This document shows positions 23,847 to 33,421 of a DNA stretch of 64,000 nucleotides, piece after piece (the stretch's first letter is position 1; the number at the start of each line of letters is the position of its first letter). Position numbers and translations under genes: made by a program. Under the pieces are notes generated by a model. That model ran no database searches. It was given only the letters and a program-made list of their open reading frames with translations, and was not told the origin of the DNA. Origin of the DNA: Bacteroides sp. M10 (GTDB lineage Bacteria; Bacteroidota; Bacteroidia; Bacteroidales; Bacteroidaceae); assembly GCF_014334015.1 (NCBI RefSeq), contig NZ_CP060488.1, forward strand, positions 310,001 through 374,000. The letters run 5' to 3'.

Positions 23847-24764
23847 CCACGTGCGGTTCAAATTTAACATAATCGTGTAGGCACTCTCGTAGGCATCGGA
23901 TATGTCGGTCATGAAGTCCGGGTGGATGGGGTTGCAGCGGTGGCTCTCCCTCGGATTGTCGAAGTTTATCACGTAGAACTTGGGCTTGACCTTGTAGCCG
24001 TCCAAATGGGCGAGCAGGTGGTTGTAGGCTATCTCGGAGAGGTCGGGGTACTTGAAATCATACAGGAAAAGCGAATAGCCCTTCTCGATGGTCTGTTTGA
24101 TATACTGGTTGATTATCGCATAGGACTTGCCCGAACCGGGCGTGCCCAAGACCATCGTCGCACGGAAGGGATTGACAAGGTTGATCCATCCGTCATACGC
24201 CCTGCCCCTGAACCAGAAGCGGGTGCGAAGGTTGACGGAATACTCGTTCTCCTTCAACTCGGTCTCCTGCATGAAGGATTCGTTCTCGACGTTGAACACG
24301 TCTTCGAGCAGGTCGGTCTTCAGCAGACGGGACATCCACAGTCCCGCCATGAGCAGGCAGATATACCCTGCGGTAAGGGTGGCGATATACAGCACGGTGT
24401 CCGCCGGAAGCGGCAGAGGAAGGGTGAGCAACCACCCGTTGCCGAAAAAGAGCAGCAAGCCGGACACGCCGCAAAGGATGATCCTGCGCCACGTGATTTT
24501 CTGTTCCTTCACGCCCTTTGTGCCGAGGCAGCTAAGGGCGAGGAACAGCACGGCGAAGAGCTTCGTCCAGAGGATATTGGAGAACAGCCCGGCGGTACGC
24601 TGGAAGCCGAGCAATATCCTATCGACAACGCCGATGTCGATGCCCCACTCCCGGACGGACTGGTAACAGAACCAGTAAATATTTACCACTACAAATAAAA
24701 TGCTTATCGCACGCATGAACTCCATGACTTTGGCGAGTCCACGCAAATCGTCTTCGTTTTGCAT
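23847..24764 (-). CDS. mobC: MobC/TraG-type coupling protein, exon 1
   Basis: N-terminal 306 residues. Four membrane segments (AISILFVVVNIYWF, LFAVLFLALSCLG, IILCGVSGLLLFFGNGWLL, LYIATLTAGYICLLMAGLW) are followed by the start of the ATPase domain with Walker A GTPGSGKS at 207-214. Without splicing the frame stops two codons into the intron after RTWV. It starts 22 bp downstream of the mobB stop in the mobA-mobB-mobC order usual for Bacteroides ICEs. Confidence 0.9.
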
Positions 24765-24786
24765 AATTCGTTGAATTTTAAGTTGA

Positions 24787-26085
24787 TTATTGTTGCCTGC
24801 CGTACTTGCGCCTCTTTTTCTTTTTGCGTTGCGGAGGTACGGGCTGGTCGCCGGACGCTCCGCCGGGTACGGGGGCAAAGAGGTTGAAGGCGGCCGCCAC
24901 GTTCTGGGTGGTGCCGTCCTTGTGGTCGGGACGATAGCCGGTATCGTGTCCGTCCCATTGGGATGCGCCCGTATGCTCCTGCTGCCGGGTGGGATGTTCC
25001 ACTCCGGCGGAGGGTTGTGGCAAGTGAATACCTTCCTGCCCGGCGAAAAGGTCGTTGAACACGCCTGCGGAGAACTCCTTGCCCAGACGGGAGCCGTTGA
25101 AGACGGCTTTGGCGGCATGGTCGATGAAGGTCGCCCCATAGATGCGCCCGGCTTCATTCTGACGGAATACCACGCCGATTCCCTGCCGCATGAGTTCCCG
25201 CTCGAACTGCGCCCGGTCATGCCCTGCGGTCTGCATGGCGGCGGAAACCTTTCCGGCGGTGGCGGCGGCGACTTCCTTGTGGGTCTTTTCCCATGCGGCA
25301 GCGTTGTGCATCCGCCTTTCGAGGGCTGCGACGCCCGCCTCCTTGCCGAACACGGAGGACTTGAAGGGCTTGCCGACCTTGTTGCCCTCCCTGTCGGTTG
25401 CCGAATAGGTCAAGCCGTGATACTCCCGCCCGCCGTATTCCCCCTTCACCTCGTCCACCGTGATGCCGTAGAGCGAAAGCACCGCCCGGTATTCTCCCAG
25501 TGTACGGAAACGCCACTCCCGGGCAAGCGGGCGGATGACTCCCGCCAACTGCCCCTTGAGGTTGCCGTCCCCGTAACCGACGGGCGACAAGGGCAGCCCC
25601 TCCTTCCACTGCTTGGGCGTAGCCGGGACAAGACCGAACTGCCTCTCCAGCTCCCGGCAGACCTTCATCGAACGCCCGTGCTCGTAGCTGTCGGAAATCG
25701 CACGCCCGGTTTCGTCCACCCGGACGGAGACGATGTGCAGGTGCTCCCGCCCGATGTCGTTGTGGCGATAGACGATATAGGGCTGGTCGCCGAAGCCCAT
25801 GCGCCGCATGTACTCCTCCGCCAAGCTGACAAACCGCTCCTCGCTCAAGCAATCCTTCGGGTCGGGATTGAGGGAGATATGCAGGACGGGCTTCTCGGTC
25901 TTGCGGTTGGCTGTGAGGTAGTCACCGAACGAGCGGGAAAGATGCCCTATCGTGTAGGGAGCATCGCCCTGCGGCTCGATAATCCGGCTGGTGAAAAGCA
26001 CGTCGGCGTGCCGCTCGTCCACCTTCAACTGGTTGTAGGCAAGCACCCCGTACAGGCTGCTGCCGTGCGAGATCTTGGCTATCAT
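24787..26085 (-). CDS. mobB: MobB relaxase
   Basis: 432 residues; MOBP-type relaxase that nicks oriT and stays bound to the transferred strand. The N-terminus MIAKISHGSSLYGVLAYNQL is typical, and the metal-binding His cluster is YRHNDIGREHLHIVSVRVD (about 130-150). The C-terminal third is a variable, Gly- and Lys-rich tail ending KKKKRRKYGRQQ. The start at 26085 overlaps the mobA stop by 4 bp, indicating translational coupling; longer upstream starts lack support. Confidence 0.92.
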   Translation of the reverse strand: MIAKISHGSSLYGVLAYNQLKVDERHADVLFTSRIIEPQGDAPYTIGHLSRSFGDYLTANRKTEKPVLHISLNPDPKDCLSEERFVSLAEEYMRRMGFGDQPYIVYRHNDIGREHLHIVSVRVDETGRAISDSYEHGRSMKVCRELERQFGLVPATPKQWKEGLPLSPVGYGDGNLKGQLAGVIRPLAREWRFRTLGEYRAVLSLYGITVDEVKGEYGGREYHGLTYSATDREGNKVGKPFKSSVFGKEAGVAALERRMHNAAAWEKTHKEVAAATAGKVSAAMQTAGHDRAQFERELMRQGIGVVFRQNEAGRIYGATFIDHAAKAVFNGSRLGKEFSAGVFNDLFAGQEGIHLPQPSAGVEHPTRQQEHTGASQWDGHDTGYRPDHKDGTTQNVAAAFNLFAPVPGGASGDQPVPPQRKKKKRRKYGRQQ

Positions 26086-26513
26086 CGGACGGGGTATTTG
26101 CTCCGGAACTCCTCCACCAGTGCGGAAATCCGCTTGCTTAACTCGACCAGTTCGAGGGTGTGCCGCTCCAGCTTGTAGAGGAAAGCGAGGGCTTTCTTCT
26201 CCGAGAAATTGGATTTGAGCGCACGCACGCATTGGTTGTAGTTCGTGCCTATGGCACGGAACTGCGAGTGGAAGGTGGTCAGGCGCATGTAGAAATCCTG
26301 CGTCCCCTTATCCAGTTTAATGACCTTAATCTCCCTGCCGAAAAGTGCGGAAACGATAAACTCCGCCTTGGTCGCCTTGCCCGACTCGTCGAAAAGCGCG
26401 AGGAAACGGGCGTTGTCCCCGTCGTCCAGACGGAACACGTAGCGGTGGCGCATCTTGTCGGGCTTGGGCTTTCGCCCGTGGTTGCCCGCATACTTCTTCT
26501 GATTGTCCATCAT
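26082..26513 (-). CDS. mobA: MobA, relaxosome accessory protein
   Basis: 143 residues, basic. RKPKPDKMRHRYVFRLDDGD and the following helix (KATKAEFIVSALFGREIKVI) look like a ribbon-helix-helix-type DNA-binding domain; the C-terminal coiled region has RAIGTNYNQCVRALKS. MobA proteins of Bacteroides ICEs bind near oriT and help the relaxase. First gene of the mob operon; a second ATG three bases on is equally possible. Confidence 0.88.
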   Translation of the reverse strand: MMDNQKKYAGNHGRKPKPDKMRHRYVFRLDDGDNARFLALFDESGKATKAEFIVSALFGREIKVIKLDKGTQDFYMRLTTFHSQFRAIGTNYNQCVRALKSNFSEKKALAFLYKLERHTLELVELSKRISALVEEFRSKYPVR

Positions 26514-26576
26514 CCTGTAAAATTTTAAGTGAAACATGGTCTGAAAACGCCGTATGCCTACGGCTCTCCCCCGTGA

Positions 26577-26603
26577 GCATCCCCCGACTCCGGAGGGGGA
26601 TGC
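26577..26603. repeat. GC-rich inverted repeat near mobA, candidate oriT element
   Basis: Perfect 9-bp arms GCATCCCCC and GGGGGATGC around a 9-base spacer that itself holds TCCGGA. It lies 64 bp upstream of mobA. Confidence 0.6.
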
Positions 26604-26939
26604 CACATCGAGGGGGCAAGGTGGTGGTGAGGCACGAAATTCATTTCGAGTGCCGCAGCACACAACTTGCCATTTTCGTTTGAAAATAAAATCCGTCCTG
26701 CCGGACAGATTGGGGATGCCCTTGCCTGCTGCGGAGTGCCGGGGCACTCCCTCGGGCGGTTGCCGCTCTTCTCCATTCTTACTCCATTTTGGTTTCCGCC
26801 TGCAAAGTAACAGCCCTTTTCCCGTCCGGACACCATACCCGGATGCGACAAACCTACGGGTGGAAAGACAATGCACGACACGCTGATAATCAAACGGATA
26901 AACTACCGGTATTTTGATATTCCTTTGCGCCGTGGAAGC

Positions 26940-27200
26940 GGTGAAACGACTGTCCGGATAGACAAGGAAACAACCGGATAGCCGACCGGACGGACAGCCG
27001 AACGGCTGACGGTCTTGCCGGACAAACGGACGGACAACCGGATAACCAGCCGGACGATCGGCTAAACAGCCAAACGGTTAAATGACTAAACGGCTAAACG
27101 GTCAAACGGCTGAACAGCCGGATGATTGGATGAACGGATGCCTGAACGAATGAACGGACGAATGACCGGCAAAGTGGCTGAAAGGCTGACTGATTGAGTG
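26940..27200. repeat. Degenerate decamer tract upstream of traA
   Basis: A run of imperfect 8-12 bp units of the form CGG(A/C)TAAACGG, for example AAACGGCTAAACGGTCAAAC. A shorter similar tract lies at 32190-32325. Confidence 0.65.
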
Positions 27201-27229
27201 AACAGAGAAGCGGCTGCACGGGCAGCCGG

Positions 27230-28033
27230 ATGAATAACCAACAGAATGACGATATGGACAGACAGACATTGAACGTGGCTTTCGCCACACAGAAAGGCGG
27301 CAGCGGCAAGACGGCTATCACGGTGCTGGTGGCGGGCTACCTGCACTACCGTCTGGGGTGTCCGTTAGCGGTGATCGACTGCGACTTCCCGCAGTACAGC
27401 CTGTACGAGATGCGGGAGCGGGACAGCCGGGCGGTACTGGAGAACGAACACCTGAAACGGGCGGCTTACGAACAGATGCGGCAGCCGGGGCGTGCCGCCT
27501 ATCCGGTGCGCAAGTGCCGGGTGGAGCAAGCCCCTGACACGGCAAGGGAGCTGGCGGCGGAAGGCTGCTACGACCTGCTCTTCTTCGACCTGCCGGGCAC
27601 GGTGAACTCGGCGGGCATCCTGCGCACGATCGCACAGATGGACTACATCTTCGCCCCGGTGAGTGCGGACAAGGCGGTGCTGGAAAGCACGCTCTCCTTC
27701 CTCGACGTGCTGCAACGGATGATGCTGGGCAAGGAGACGAGCCGTCTGAAGGGGCTTTACCTTTTCTGGAACCAAGTCGATAAGCGGGAAACGAGCGGGC
27801 TGTACGAGAAGTACGGGCAGGTAGTCGCCGACATGAGGCTGCCGATGCTGCAAACCCGCATCCCCGACACGAAACGCTTCCGCAAGGAGGCGGACAGTAC
27901 GGGACGGACGGTGTTCCGCTCCACGCTGCTGGCTCCCGACAGGCGGATGCTGGCAGGCAGCGGCATCCCCGAACTGACCCGTGAGATAGCAACCATCCTC
28001 AAACTGGAAGGCTATGAAGAAGCAGCGGAATGA
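27230..28033 (+). CDS. traA: TraA, ParA-family ATPase
   Basis: 267 residues. Deviant Walker A motif ATQKGGSGKTAITVLVAGYL near residue 20, Walker A' region VIDCDFPQYSL and Walker B LLFFDLPGTVNSAG: a ParA/MinD-type ATPase. It opens the transfer operon as in CTnDOT; its job there is not well established (element positioning or transfer-apparatus assembly). A later ATG at 27254 is also possible. It overlaps traB by 20 bp. Confidence 0.9.
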   Translation: MNNQQNDDMDRQTLNVAFATQKGGSGKTAITVLVAGYLHYRLGCPLAVIDCDFPQYSLYEMRERDSRAVLENEHLKRAAYEQMRQPGRAAYPVRKCRVEQAPDTARELAAEGCYDLLFFDLPGTVNSAGILRTIAQMDYIFAPVSADKAVLESTLSFLDVLQRMMLGKETSRLKGLYLFWNQVDKRETSGLYEKYGQVVADMRLPMLQTRIPDTKRFRKEADSTGRTVFRSTLLAPDRRMLAGSGIPELTREIATILKLEGYEEAAE

Positions 28034-28418
28034 GAAGCCCATCGACGAGGAGCTGCTGATGCGGATGATGGCGGGCGAGGCGGCGGGAACGGGAGAACCG
28101 GGAACCGGAAAGGGGGAAACTGCCGTGCCGGTGGAAAAGGCGCAGGAAGGGAAGGCGGCGGACACAAGACGGCGCAAGGGAAGGCAGGCGGACTACGAGA
28201 CGACCTTCTTTAAAGGCATGGACATCCCCGCCCGTTACGGCAAGCCGGTCTATGTGCGCCGTGAGTACCACGAGCGCATCGCCAAAATCTCGGTGATGCT
28301 GACGGGCGGCAAGGTGTCGCTCTCGGCATACATCGACAACGTGCTGGCACAGCACTTCGAGCAATACCGGGAGGAGATCGAGGCGGCATACGCCGGGAAA
28401 CTGGAGAACCTCTTTTAA
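28014..28418 (+). CDS. traB: TraB, DUF3408 protein
   Basis: 134 residues. The variable charged N-terminus is followed by the conserved DUF3408 block YETTFFKGMDIPARYGKPVY, then VRREYHERIAKISVML and the C-terminal SLSAYIDNVLAQHFEQYREE. The C-terminal half resembles a small ribbon-helix-helix DNA-binding unit. Paired with TraA as ParB-like partner in position, though this is inference. Confidence 0.87.
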   Translation: MKKQRNEKPIDEELLMRMMAGEAAGTGEPGTGKGETAVPVEKAQEGKAADTRRRKGRQADYETTFFKGMDIPARYGKPVYVRREYHERIAKISVMLTGGKVSLSAYIDNVLAQHFEQYREEIEAAYAGKLENLF

Positions 28419-28437
28419 AAAGGAAGGAGGAAACGGC

Positions 28438-29025
28438 ATGATACTGAAATTATCGCTCACCGTCCTGCTGCTCTATTACCTCGCTGTGCTGTGGAAATAC
28501 TACCGGCAGGACATCGCCGGGATATTCGGGACAGCGGAGACGGACGAAGACACGGACGGAACGGGAAAGGAACCGGGGCAACCGGGTGAGCCGTACACGG
28601 TCATGGGAGAAAGCACCTACCTGCCCTTCGGAGCGGAGGACGGGGAGGAAGCGGTAGCCGGAGCCGTGGACGAACTCGCAGCGGAGGACGACGGGGCGGA
28701 CTACTCCGACATCGAGCCGGAGGAGGACGAGGAGGAAACGGACTATGAACCCACGCCGGAGGAGATCCGGGAACTGGAGGAGGAAGAGGAATTAGGGGCT
28801 TATTACCCGGACGGCAACCCCGACTTCGCCACGGGGTACTCCTTCGATGACCTGAAAAAGGTGCGCCGGGTACTGGTGTCGGACGATGCGGACGAAAAGG
28901 CGGAGCGGGAAGCCCGTGAGGTGCTGCCGTCCGTGATGGGGTCGGACATCTGGGAGGCGATGCTGGACGAGTTCGAGGGCGCACGTGAGCGTGTCGCCCG
29001 GCTGATGGACAACCATAATGTTTAA
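28438..29025 (+). CDS. Conjugative-element membrane-anchored acidic protein (TraD position)
   Basis: 195 residues. One N-terminal membrane helix (LKLSLTVLLLYYLAVLWKYY) is followed by a long, very acidic stretch (EEDEEETDYEPTPEEIRELE) and a conserved end (GYSFDDLKKVRRVLVSDDAD, MGSDIWEAMLDEFEGARERV). Genes of this layout sit between TraB and TraE in Bacteroidetes ICEs; function unknown. Its codon use is GC-rich like the rest of the operon. Confidence 0.82.
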   Translation: MILKLSLTVLLLYYLAVLWKYYRQDIAGIFGTAETDEDTDGTGKEPGQPGEPYTVMGESTYLPFGAEDGEEAVAGAVDELAAEDDGADYSDIEPEEDEEETDYEPTPEEIRELEEEEELGAYYPDGNPDFATGYSFDDLKKVRRVLVSDDADEKAEREAREVLPSVMGSDIWEAMLDEFEGARERVARLMDNHNV

Positions 29026-29043
29026 TTAAAATTTTAAAGACAA

Positions 29044-29343
29044 ATGAAACAGAAAAGAATCTTTTTTACGGCGGCCTGCATACTGGCTGCCGTGGGCGCA
29101 ATGGCGCAGGGAAACGGGCAGGCGGGCATCACCGAAGCCACGCAGATGGTCACTTCGTATTTTGAGCCGGGGACGAAACTGATTTACGCCATCGGTGCGG
29201 TGGTCGGCTTGATCGGCGGGGTGAAAGTGTACGGGAAGTTCAGCGCCGGCGATCCGGACGTGAGCAAAGTCGCCGCAAGCTGGTTCGGAGCCTGCATCTT
29301 CCTGATCGTGGCGGCTACCATCCTCCGTTCGTTCTTCCTGTAA
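29044..29343 (+). CDS. traE: TraE, DUF4134 (VirB2-like pilin candidate)
   Basis: 99 residues. Signal peptide (FFTAACILAAVGAMAQ), then two membrane helices (LIYAIGAVVGLIGGVKVYGK and WFGACIFLIVAATILRSFFL), the standard DUF4134 form. Size and topology match VirB2-type pilins. Confidence 0.92.
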   Translation: MKQKRIFFTAACILAAVGAMAQGNGQAGITEATQMVTSYFEPGTKLIYAIGAVVGLIGGVKVYGKFSAGDPDVSKVAASWFGACIFLIVAATILRSFFL

Positions 29344-29354
29344 AACAGCGGACT

Positions 29355-29678
29355 ATGGACTTGGAAATCAACAAGGGGATCGGCAGGAACGTGGAGTTCA
29401 AGGGGCTGGAAAGCCAGTACCTCTTCATCTTCTGCGGCGGTCTGCTCGCCGTGTTCGTGGTGTTCGTCATCCTGTACATGGCGGGCGTGAGCCAGTGGGT
29501 GTGCATCGGCTTCGGCGTGGTTGCGGCTACGCTGCTGGTATGGCTGACCTTCCGGCTGAACGCCCGGTACGGCACGCACGGGCTGATGAAGGCAGCCGCC
29601 CGCAGGCGGCATCCGAGGTACGTGGTGAACCGGCTGAAAATCCCCCGATTATTCACCTTTAAACACTGGCAAGAATGA
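29355..29678 (+). CDS. traF: TraF, DUF4133 (VirB3-like)
   Basis: 107 residues with two close membrane helices (LFIFCGGLLAVFVVFVILYM and VCIGFGVVAATLLVWLTF) after the motif INKGIGRNVEFKGLESQYL, and a basic tail. VirB3-type inner-membrane component, normally tied to the VirB4 ATPase encoded next; the two genes overlap by 4 bp. Confidence 0.92.
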   Translation: MDLEINKGIGRNVEFKGLESQYLFIFCGGLLAVFVVFVILYMAGVSQWVCIGFGVVAATLLVWLTFRLNARYGTHGLMKAAARRRHPRYVVNRLKIPRLFTFKHWQE

Positions 29679-32176
29679 GAAACGTAATGAAAGCGGCGAC
29701 GCTCGAAAGCAAGTTCCCGCTGCTGGCGGTGGAGAACGGCTGCATCGTGAGCAAGGAGGCGGACGTGACGGTCGCCTTCAGGGTGGAACTGCCGGAACTG
29801 TTCTCCGTCACGGGAAGCGAGTACGAGGCGGTCCACTCGGCTTGGCACAAGGCGGTGAAGGTGCTGCCGGAGTATTCCATCGTGCACAAGCAGGACTTCT
29901 TCATCGAGGAGAAGTACCGGCCGGAAACGGACAGGGACGACCTTAGCTTCCTGAGCCGGAGCTTTGAGAGGCACTTCAACGAACGCCCGTTCCTGAACCA
30001 CTTCTGCTACCTGTTCCTTACCAAGACGACGAAGGCACGGAGCCGTCAGGAAAGCACGTTCTCCACCCTCTGCAAGGGCAGGCTTGTCCCCAAGGAGATC
30101 GAGGACCGGGAGACGGTTACGAGGTTCATCGAAGCGGTCGGTCAGTTCGAGAAGATCATGAACGACAGCGGTTTCGTTACGCTGCGCCGCCTCACGACGG
30201 ACGAGATCACCGGGACGGAAACGGCGGCGGGCATCGTGGAGAAGTACCTCTCGCTCTCGCAGCACGACACGACGGTGCTGAAGGACATCCAGTTGAACCC
30301 GGAGGAGATGCGCATCGGCGACGACATCCTCTGCCTGCACACCCTCTCGGACACGGAAGACCTGCCGGGCAAGGTGGCGACGGACAGCCGCTACGAGCGG
30401 CTCTCGACCGACCGCTCGGACTGCCGGCTGTCGTTCGCCGCCCCGGTGGGCTTGCTGCTGGACTGCAACCACTGCTACAACCAGTACATCTTCATCGACG
30501 ACCACGGGGAGAACCTGAAACGCTTCGAGCAGACCGCCCGGAACATGCACTCGCTCTCCCGCTACTCCCGCTCCAACCAGATCAACAAGGCATGGATCGA
30601 GGAATACCTGAACGAGGCGCACTCGAAAGGGCTGACCTCGGTGCGCTGCCACTGCAACGTGATGGCGTGGAGCGACGACCGGGAGGAGCTTAGGCGCATC
30701 AAGAACGAGGTGGGCAGCCAGCTCGCCCTGATGGAGTGCAAACCGAGGCACAACACGGTGGACGTGCCGACGCTGTTCTGGGCGGCGATACCGGGCAACG
30801 AGGGGGACTTCCCCTTCGAGGAGAGCTTCTACACGTTCATCCCGCAAGCCCTGTGCTTCTTCACCGAGGAGACGAACTACAAGGACTCGCTCTCGCCCTT
30901 CGGCATCAAGATGGCGGACAGGATGACGGGCAGACCGCTGCATCTGGACATCAGCGACCTGCCGATGAAGAAAGGGGTGATCTCGAACCGCAACAAGTTC
31001 GTCCTCGGTCCGAGCGGGAGCGGCAAGTCGTTCTTCATGAACCACCTCGTGCGCCAGTATTACGAGCAAAACAGCCACATCGTGCTGATCGACACGGGCA
31101 ACTCGTACCAAGGGCTGTGCGAGCTGATCCACCGCAAGACCAAGGGCGAGGACGGAATTTATTACACGTACACGGAGGAGAAGCCCATCAGCTTCAACCC
31201 CTTCTTCACGGACGACTACAAGTTCAGCGTGGAGAAGAAGGACAGCATCAAGACGCTGCTGCTGGCACTGTGGAAGGGCGAGGACGAGAAAATCACGAAG
31301 ACGGAGAGCGGCGAGCTGGGCAGTGCGGTGTCGGCGTACATCCGCCGGATACAACAGAACCGGGACATCGCCCCCTCGTTCGACACCTTCTACGAGTACA
31401 TGCTGAACGATTACCGGAAGGAGCTGGCTGCAAGGGACATCAAGGTGAGCCGGGAGGATTTCAACATCGACAACTTCCTGACCACGCTCCGGCAGTATTA
31501 CAAGGGCGGGCGCTACGACTTCCTGCTGAACTCGAACGAGAACATCGACCTGCTGCACAAGCGGTTCATCGTATTTGAAATTGACAGTATAAAAGATAAC
31601 GCCGAGCTGTTCCCCGTGGTTACGATCATCATCATGGAAGCCTTCATCAACAAGCTGCGCCGCCTGAAAGGGGTGCGGAAGATGCTGATCTGCGAGGAGG
31701 CTTGGAAAGCCCTTTCCTCGCCGAGCATGAGTGAGTATTTGAAGTACATGTACAAGACCGTCAGGAAATATTTCGGCGAGGCGATTGTCGTCACGCAGGA
31801 AGTCGATGATATTATCTCGTCCCCCATCGTGAAGGAGGCTATCATCACCAACTCGGACTGCAAAATCCTTTTGGACCAGAAGAAGTACATGAACAAGTTC
31901 GACGGCATCCAGTCGATGCTCGGGCTGACGGACAAGGAGAAGTCGCAGATACTCTCCATCAACCTCGCCAACCATCCCGGACGGAAGTACAAGGAGGTGT
32001 GGATCGGTCTGAACGGGGTGCAGTCGGCGGTGTACGCCACGGAGGTGTCGGCTGCCGAGTACCTGACCTATACCACCGAGGAGAGCGAGAAGACGGAGGT
32101 GTTCGCACTGGCGGAAGAGTTGGGCGGCGACTTGGAGCTTGCCATCAAGCGGCTGGCGGAGACGAAGTATAAATAA
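29675..32176 (+). CDS. traG: TraG, VirB4-type conjugation ATPase
   Basis: 833 residues, normal length. The N-terminal half is the VirB4/TraC domain; the ATPase half has Walker A GPSGSGKS at 445-452, and Walker B MLICEEAWKALSS. The tail includes ILLDQKKYMNKFDGIQSML. It energises pilus assembly and substrate transfer at the inner membrane. It follows the VirB3-like gene with an overlapping ATGA. Confidence 0.95.
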   Translation: MRNVMKAATLESKFPLLAVENGCIVSKEADVTVAFRVELPELFSVTGSEYEAVHSAWHKAVKVLPEYSIVHKQDFFIEEKYRPETDRDDLSFLSRSFERHFNERPFLNHFCYLFLTKTTKARSRQESTFSTLCKGRLVPKEIEDRETVTRFIEAVGQFEKIMNDSGFVTLRRLTTDEITGTETAAGIVEKYLSLSQHDTTVLKDIQLNPEEMRIGDDILCLHTLSDTEDLPGKVATDSRYERLSTDRSDCRLSFAAPVGLLLDCNHCYNQYIFIDDHGENLKRFEQTARNMHSLSRYSRSNQINKAWIEEYLNEAHSKGLTSVRCHCNVMAWSDDREELRRIKNEVGSQLALMECKPRHNTVDVPTLFWAAIPGNEGDFPFEESFYTFIPQALCFFTEETNYKDSLSPFGIKMADRMTGRPLHLDISDLPMKKGVISNRNKFVLGPSGSGKSFFMNHLVRQYYEQNSHIVLIDTGNSYQGLCELIHRKTKGEDGIYYTYTEEKPISFNPFFTDDYKFSVEKKDSIKTLLLALWKGEDEKITKTESGELGSAVSAYIRRIQQNRDIAPSFDTFYEYMLNDYRKELAARDIKVSREDFNIDNFLTTLRQYYKGGRYDFLLNSNENIDLLHKRFIVFEIDSIKDNAELFPVVTIIIMEAFINKLRRLKGVRKMLICEEAWKALSSPSMSEYLKYMYKTVRKYFGEAIVVTQEVDDIISSPIVKEAIITNSDCKILLDQKKYMNKFDGIQSMLGLTDKEKSQILSINLANHPGRKYKEVWIGLNGVQSAVYATEVSAAEYLTYTTEESEKTEVFALAEELGGDLELAIKRLAETKYK

Positions 32177-32189
32177 TGTGCCGATGCGC

Positions 32190-32325
32190 TGAAGTGGCGG
32201 ACAGGTTGCCGGACGGGTGGTTGATTGACCGGACGAACGGCTGAAGGGTCGGATGATTGACCAAACGGCTAAACGGTCAAACGGTTAAACAGTTAAACGG
32301 CTGGATGTACAAACGGCTAAACGGC
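32190..32325. repeat. Degenerate decamer tract after traG
   Basis: Repeated CGGCTAAACGGTCAAACGG-like units, similar to the tract before traA. It fills most of the 196-bp gap between traG and the DUF3876 gene. Confidence 0.65.
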
Positions 32326-32372
32326 ATGGAGAGAATAAAATTTTGTAAAACTTAAAAAAAAACGGAATCAAG

Positions 32373-32735
32373 ATGAGACGATTGAATTTAATCCTGCTGC
32401 TGTCGGCGGTGACGGCGGCGCTGGCGTTTGTCATTTCCTGCAAGGAGACAAATGCGGAACGGTTGGAAAAGATGTGCGGCGAATGGGTCAGCACGGGCGG
32501 AAAGCCGCCCTTCACCCTCTGGGAAGAGGACGGCAGGTACCGTGTGACGGTCATGCACAGGAACCACACGGGCGGCAGTGAAGCGGAGACCTACCTCGTC
32601 CGGGAAACGGAAGGGGTGCTGTTCATCGAGACGGGCTTCGCCGTGATGATGGACTATGACCGGGAGAAAGACCGCATCCGGCTGTCGCCGGGCGGAGAGT
32701 ACAGGAGAAAGAGTGACGGAACCCTAAAACAGTAA
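32373..32735 (+). CDS. DUF3876 lipoprotein
   Basis: 120 residues. Lipoprotein-like signal (LLLSAVTAALAFVISCKETN, Cys about residue 23), then CGEWVSTGGKPPFTLWEEDG and FIETGFAVMMDYDREKDRIR, the DUF3876 pattern. Found at this place in Bacteroides ICE transfer operons; exact role unknown. It stops 4 bp before the next gene. Confidence 0.85.
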   Translation: MRRLNLILLLSAVTAALAFVISCKETNAERLEKMCGEWVSTGGKPPFTLWEEDGRYRVTVMHRNHTGGSEAETYLVRETEGVLFIETGFAVMMDYDREKDRIRLSPGGEYRRKSDGTLKQ

Positions 32736-32739
32736 GGAC

Positions 32740-33369
32740 ATGAGAACGATAAAGGCAATCATCGTGGGCGTGGCGTGCCTGACGGCAGGTGCGGCCAACG
32801 CCCAGTGGGTCGTACACGATCCCGGCAATCTGGCGCAGGGCATCATCAACACGACCAAGGAGATCGTGGAGACCTCCGCCACCGCACAGCACACGCTGGA
32901 CGGGTTCAAGGAGACGGCGAAGATATTCGAGCAGGGACGGAAGTATTACGATGCGCTCAAGGCGGTGCATGACGTGGTGAAAGGTGGCGTGAAGGTGAAG
33001 AAGTCCATCGAGATGGTGGCGGACATCTCGGAAATCTACGTGCGCAACTACCAGAAGATGCTCGGCGACCCGAACTACACGCCGGACGAGCTGTCAACCA
33101 TCTCGTTCGGGTACGCCAAGCTGCTGAGCGAGAGTGCGGACATCCTGCAAGATCTGAAGAACGTGGTGAACGTGACGGGGATGTCGCTCTCGGACGCCGA
33201 GCGGCTGGCGATCATCGACCAGAGCTACAAGCGGCTGCTGGAGTACCGCAACCTCGTACAGTATTACACGGACAAGAACATCTCGGTGAGCTACCTGCGG
33301 GCGAAGAAGAAAAAGGACGCCGACCGGGTGGTGGCTCTCTACGGGGATGCGGAAGACCGTTACTGGTGA
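32740..33369 (+). CDS. traI: TraI, DUF4141 (VirB5-like)
   Basis: 209 residues with a cleavable signal peptide (AIIVGVACLTAGAANAQ) and long amphipathic helices, including ATAQHTLDGFKETAKIFEQG and YAKLLSESADILQDLKNVV. This is the DUF4141 family, which by position and helical form is the likely VirB5 equivalent: a periplasmic or pilus-tip protein. Confidence 0.88.
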   Translation: MRTIKAIIVGVACLTAGAANAQWVVHDPGNLAQGIINTTKEIVETSATAQHTLDGFKETAKIFEQGRKYYDALKAVHDVVKGGVKVKKSIEMVADISEIYVRNYQKMLGDPNYTPDELSTISFGYAKLLSESADILQDLKNVVNVTGMSLSDAERLAIIDQSYKRLLEYRNLVQYYTDKNISVSYLRAKKKKDADRVVALYGDAEDRYW

Positions 33370-33421
33370 GGCGGGCAAATATATAATAATGTATGCGTAC
33401 ATATAATAAAAATACAGGACT

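Larger units (their letters stand above)
26514..27229. other. Non-coding region between divergent mob and tra operons, probable oriT location
   Basis: About 700 bp without a credible gene, between mobA (minus) and traA (plus), which is where oriT lies in related ICEs. It holds a strong GC-rich inverted repeat (26577-26603) and a low-complexity tract (about 26940-27200). Divergent promoters must lie here but no convincing -33/-7 pair was identified. No nick site can be named from sequence alone. Confidence 0.6.

Noticed and set aside
29315..31975. An 886-codon open frame antisense to the VirB4-type ATPase gene
   Set aside because: It is the complement of a GC-rich gene with strong VirB4 motifs; the predicted protein is a Val/Leu/Arg-rich shadow without any domain.
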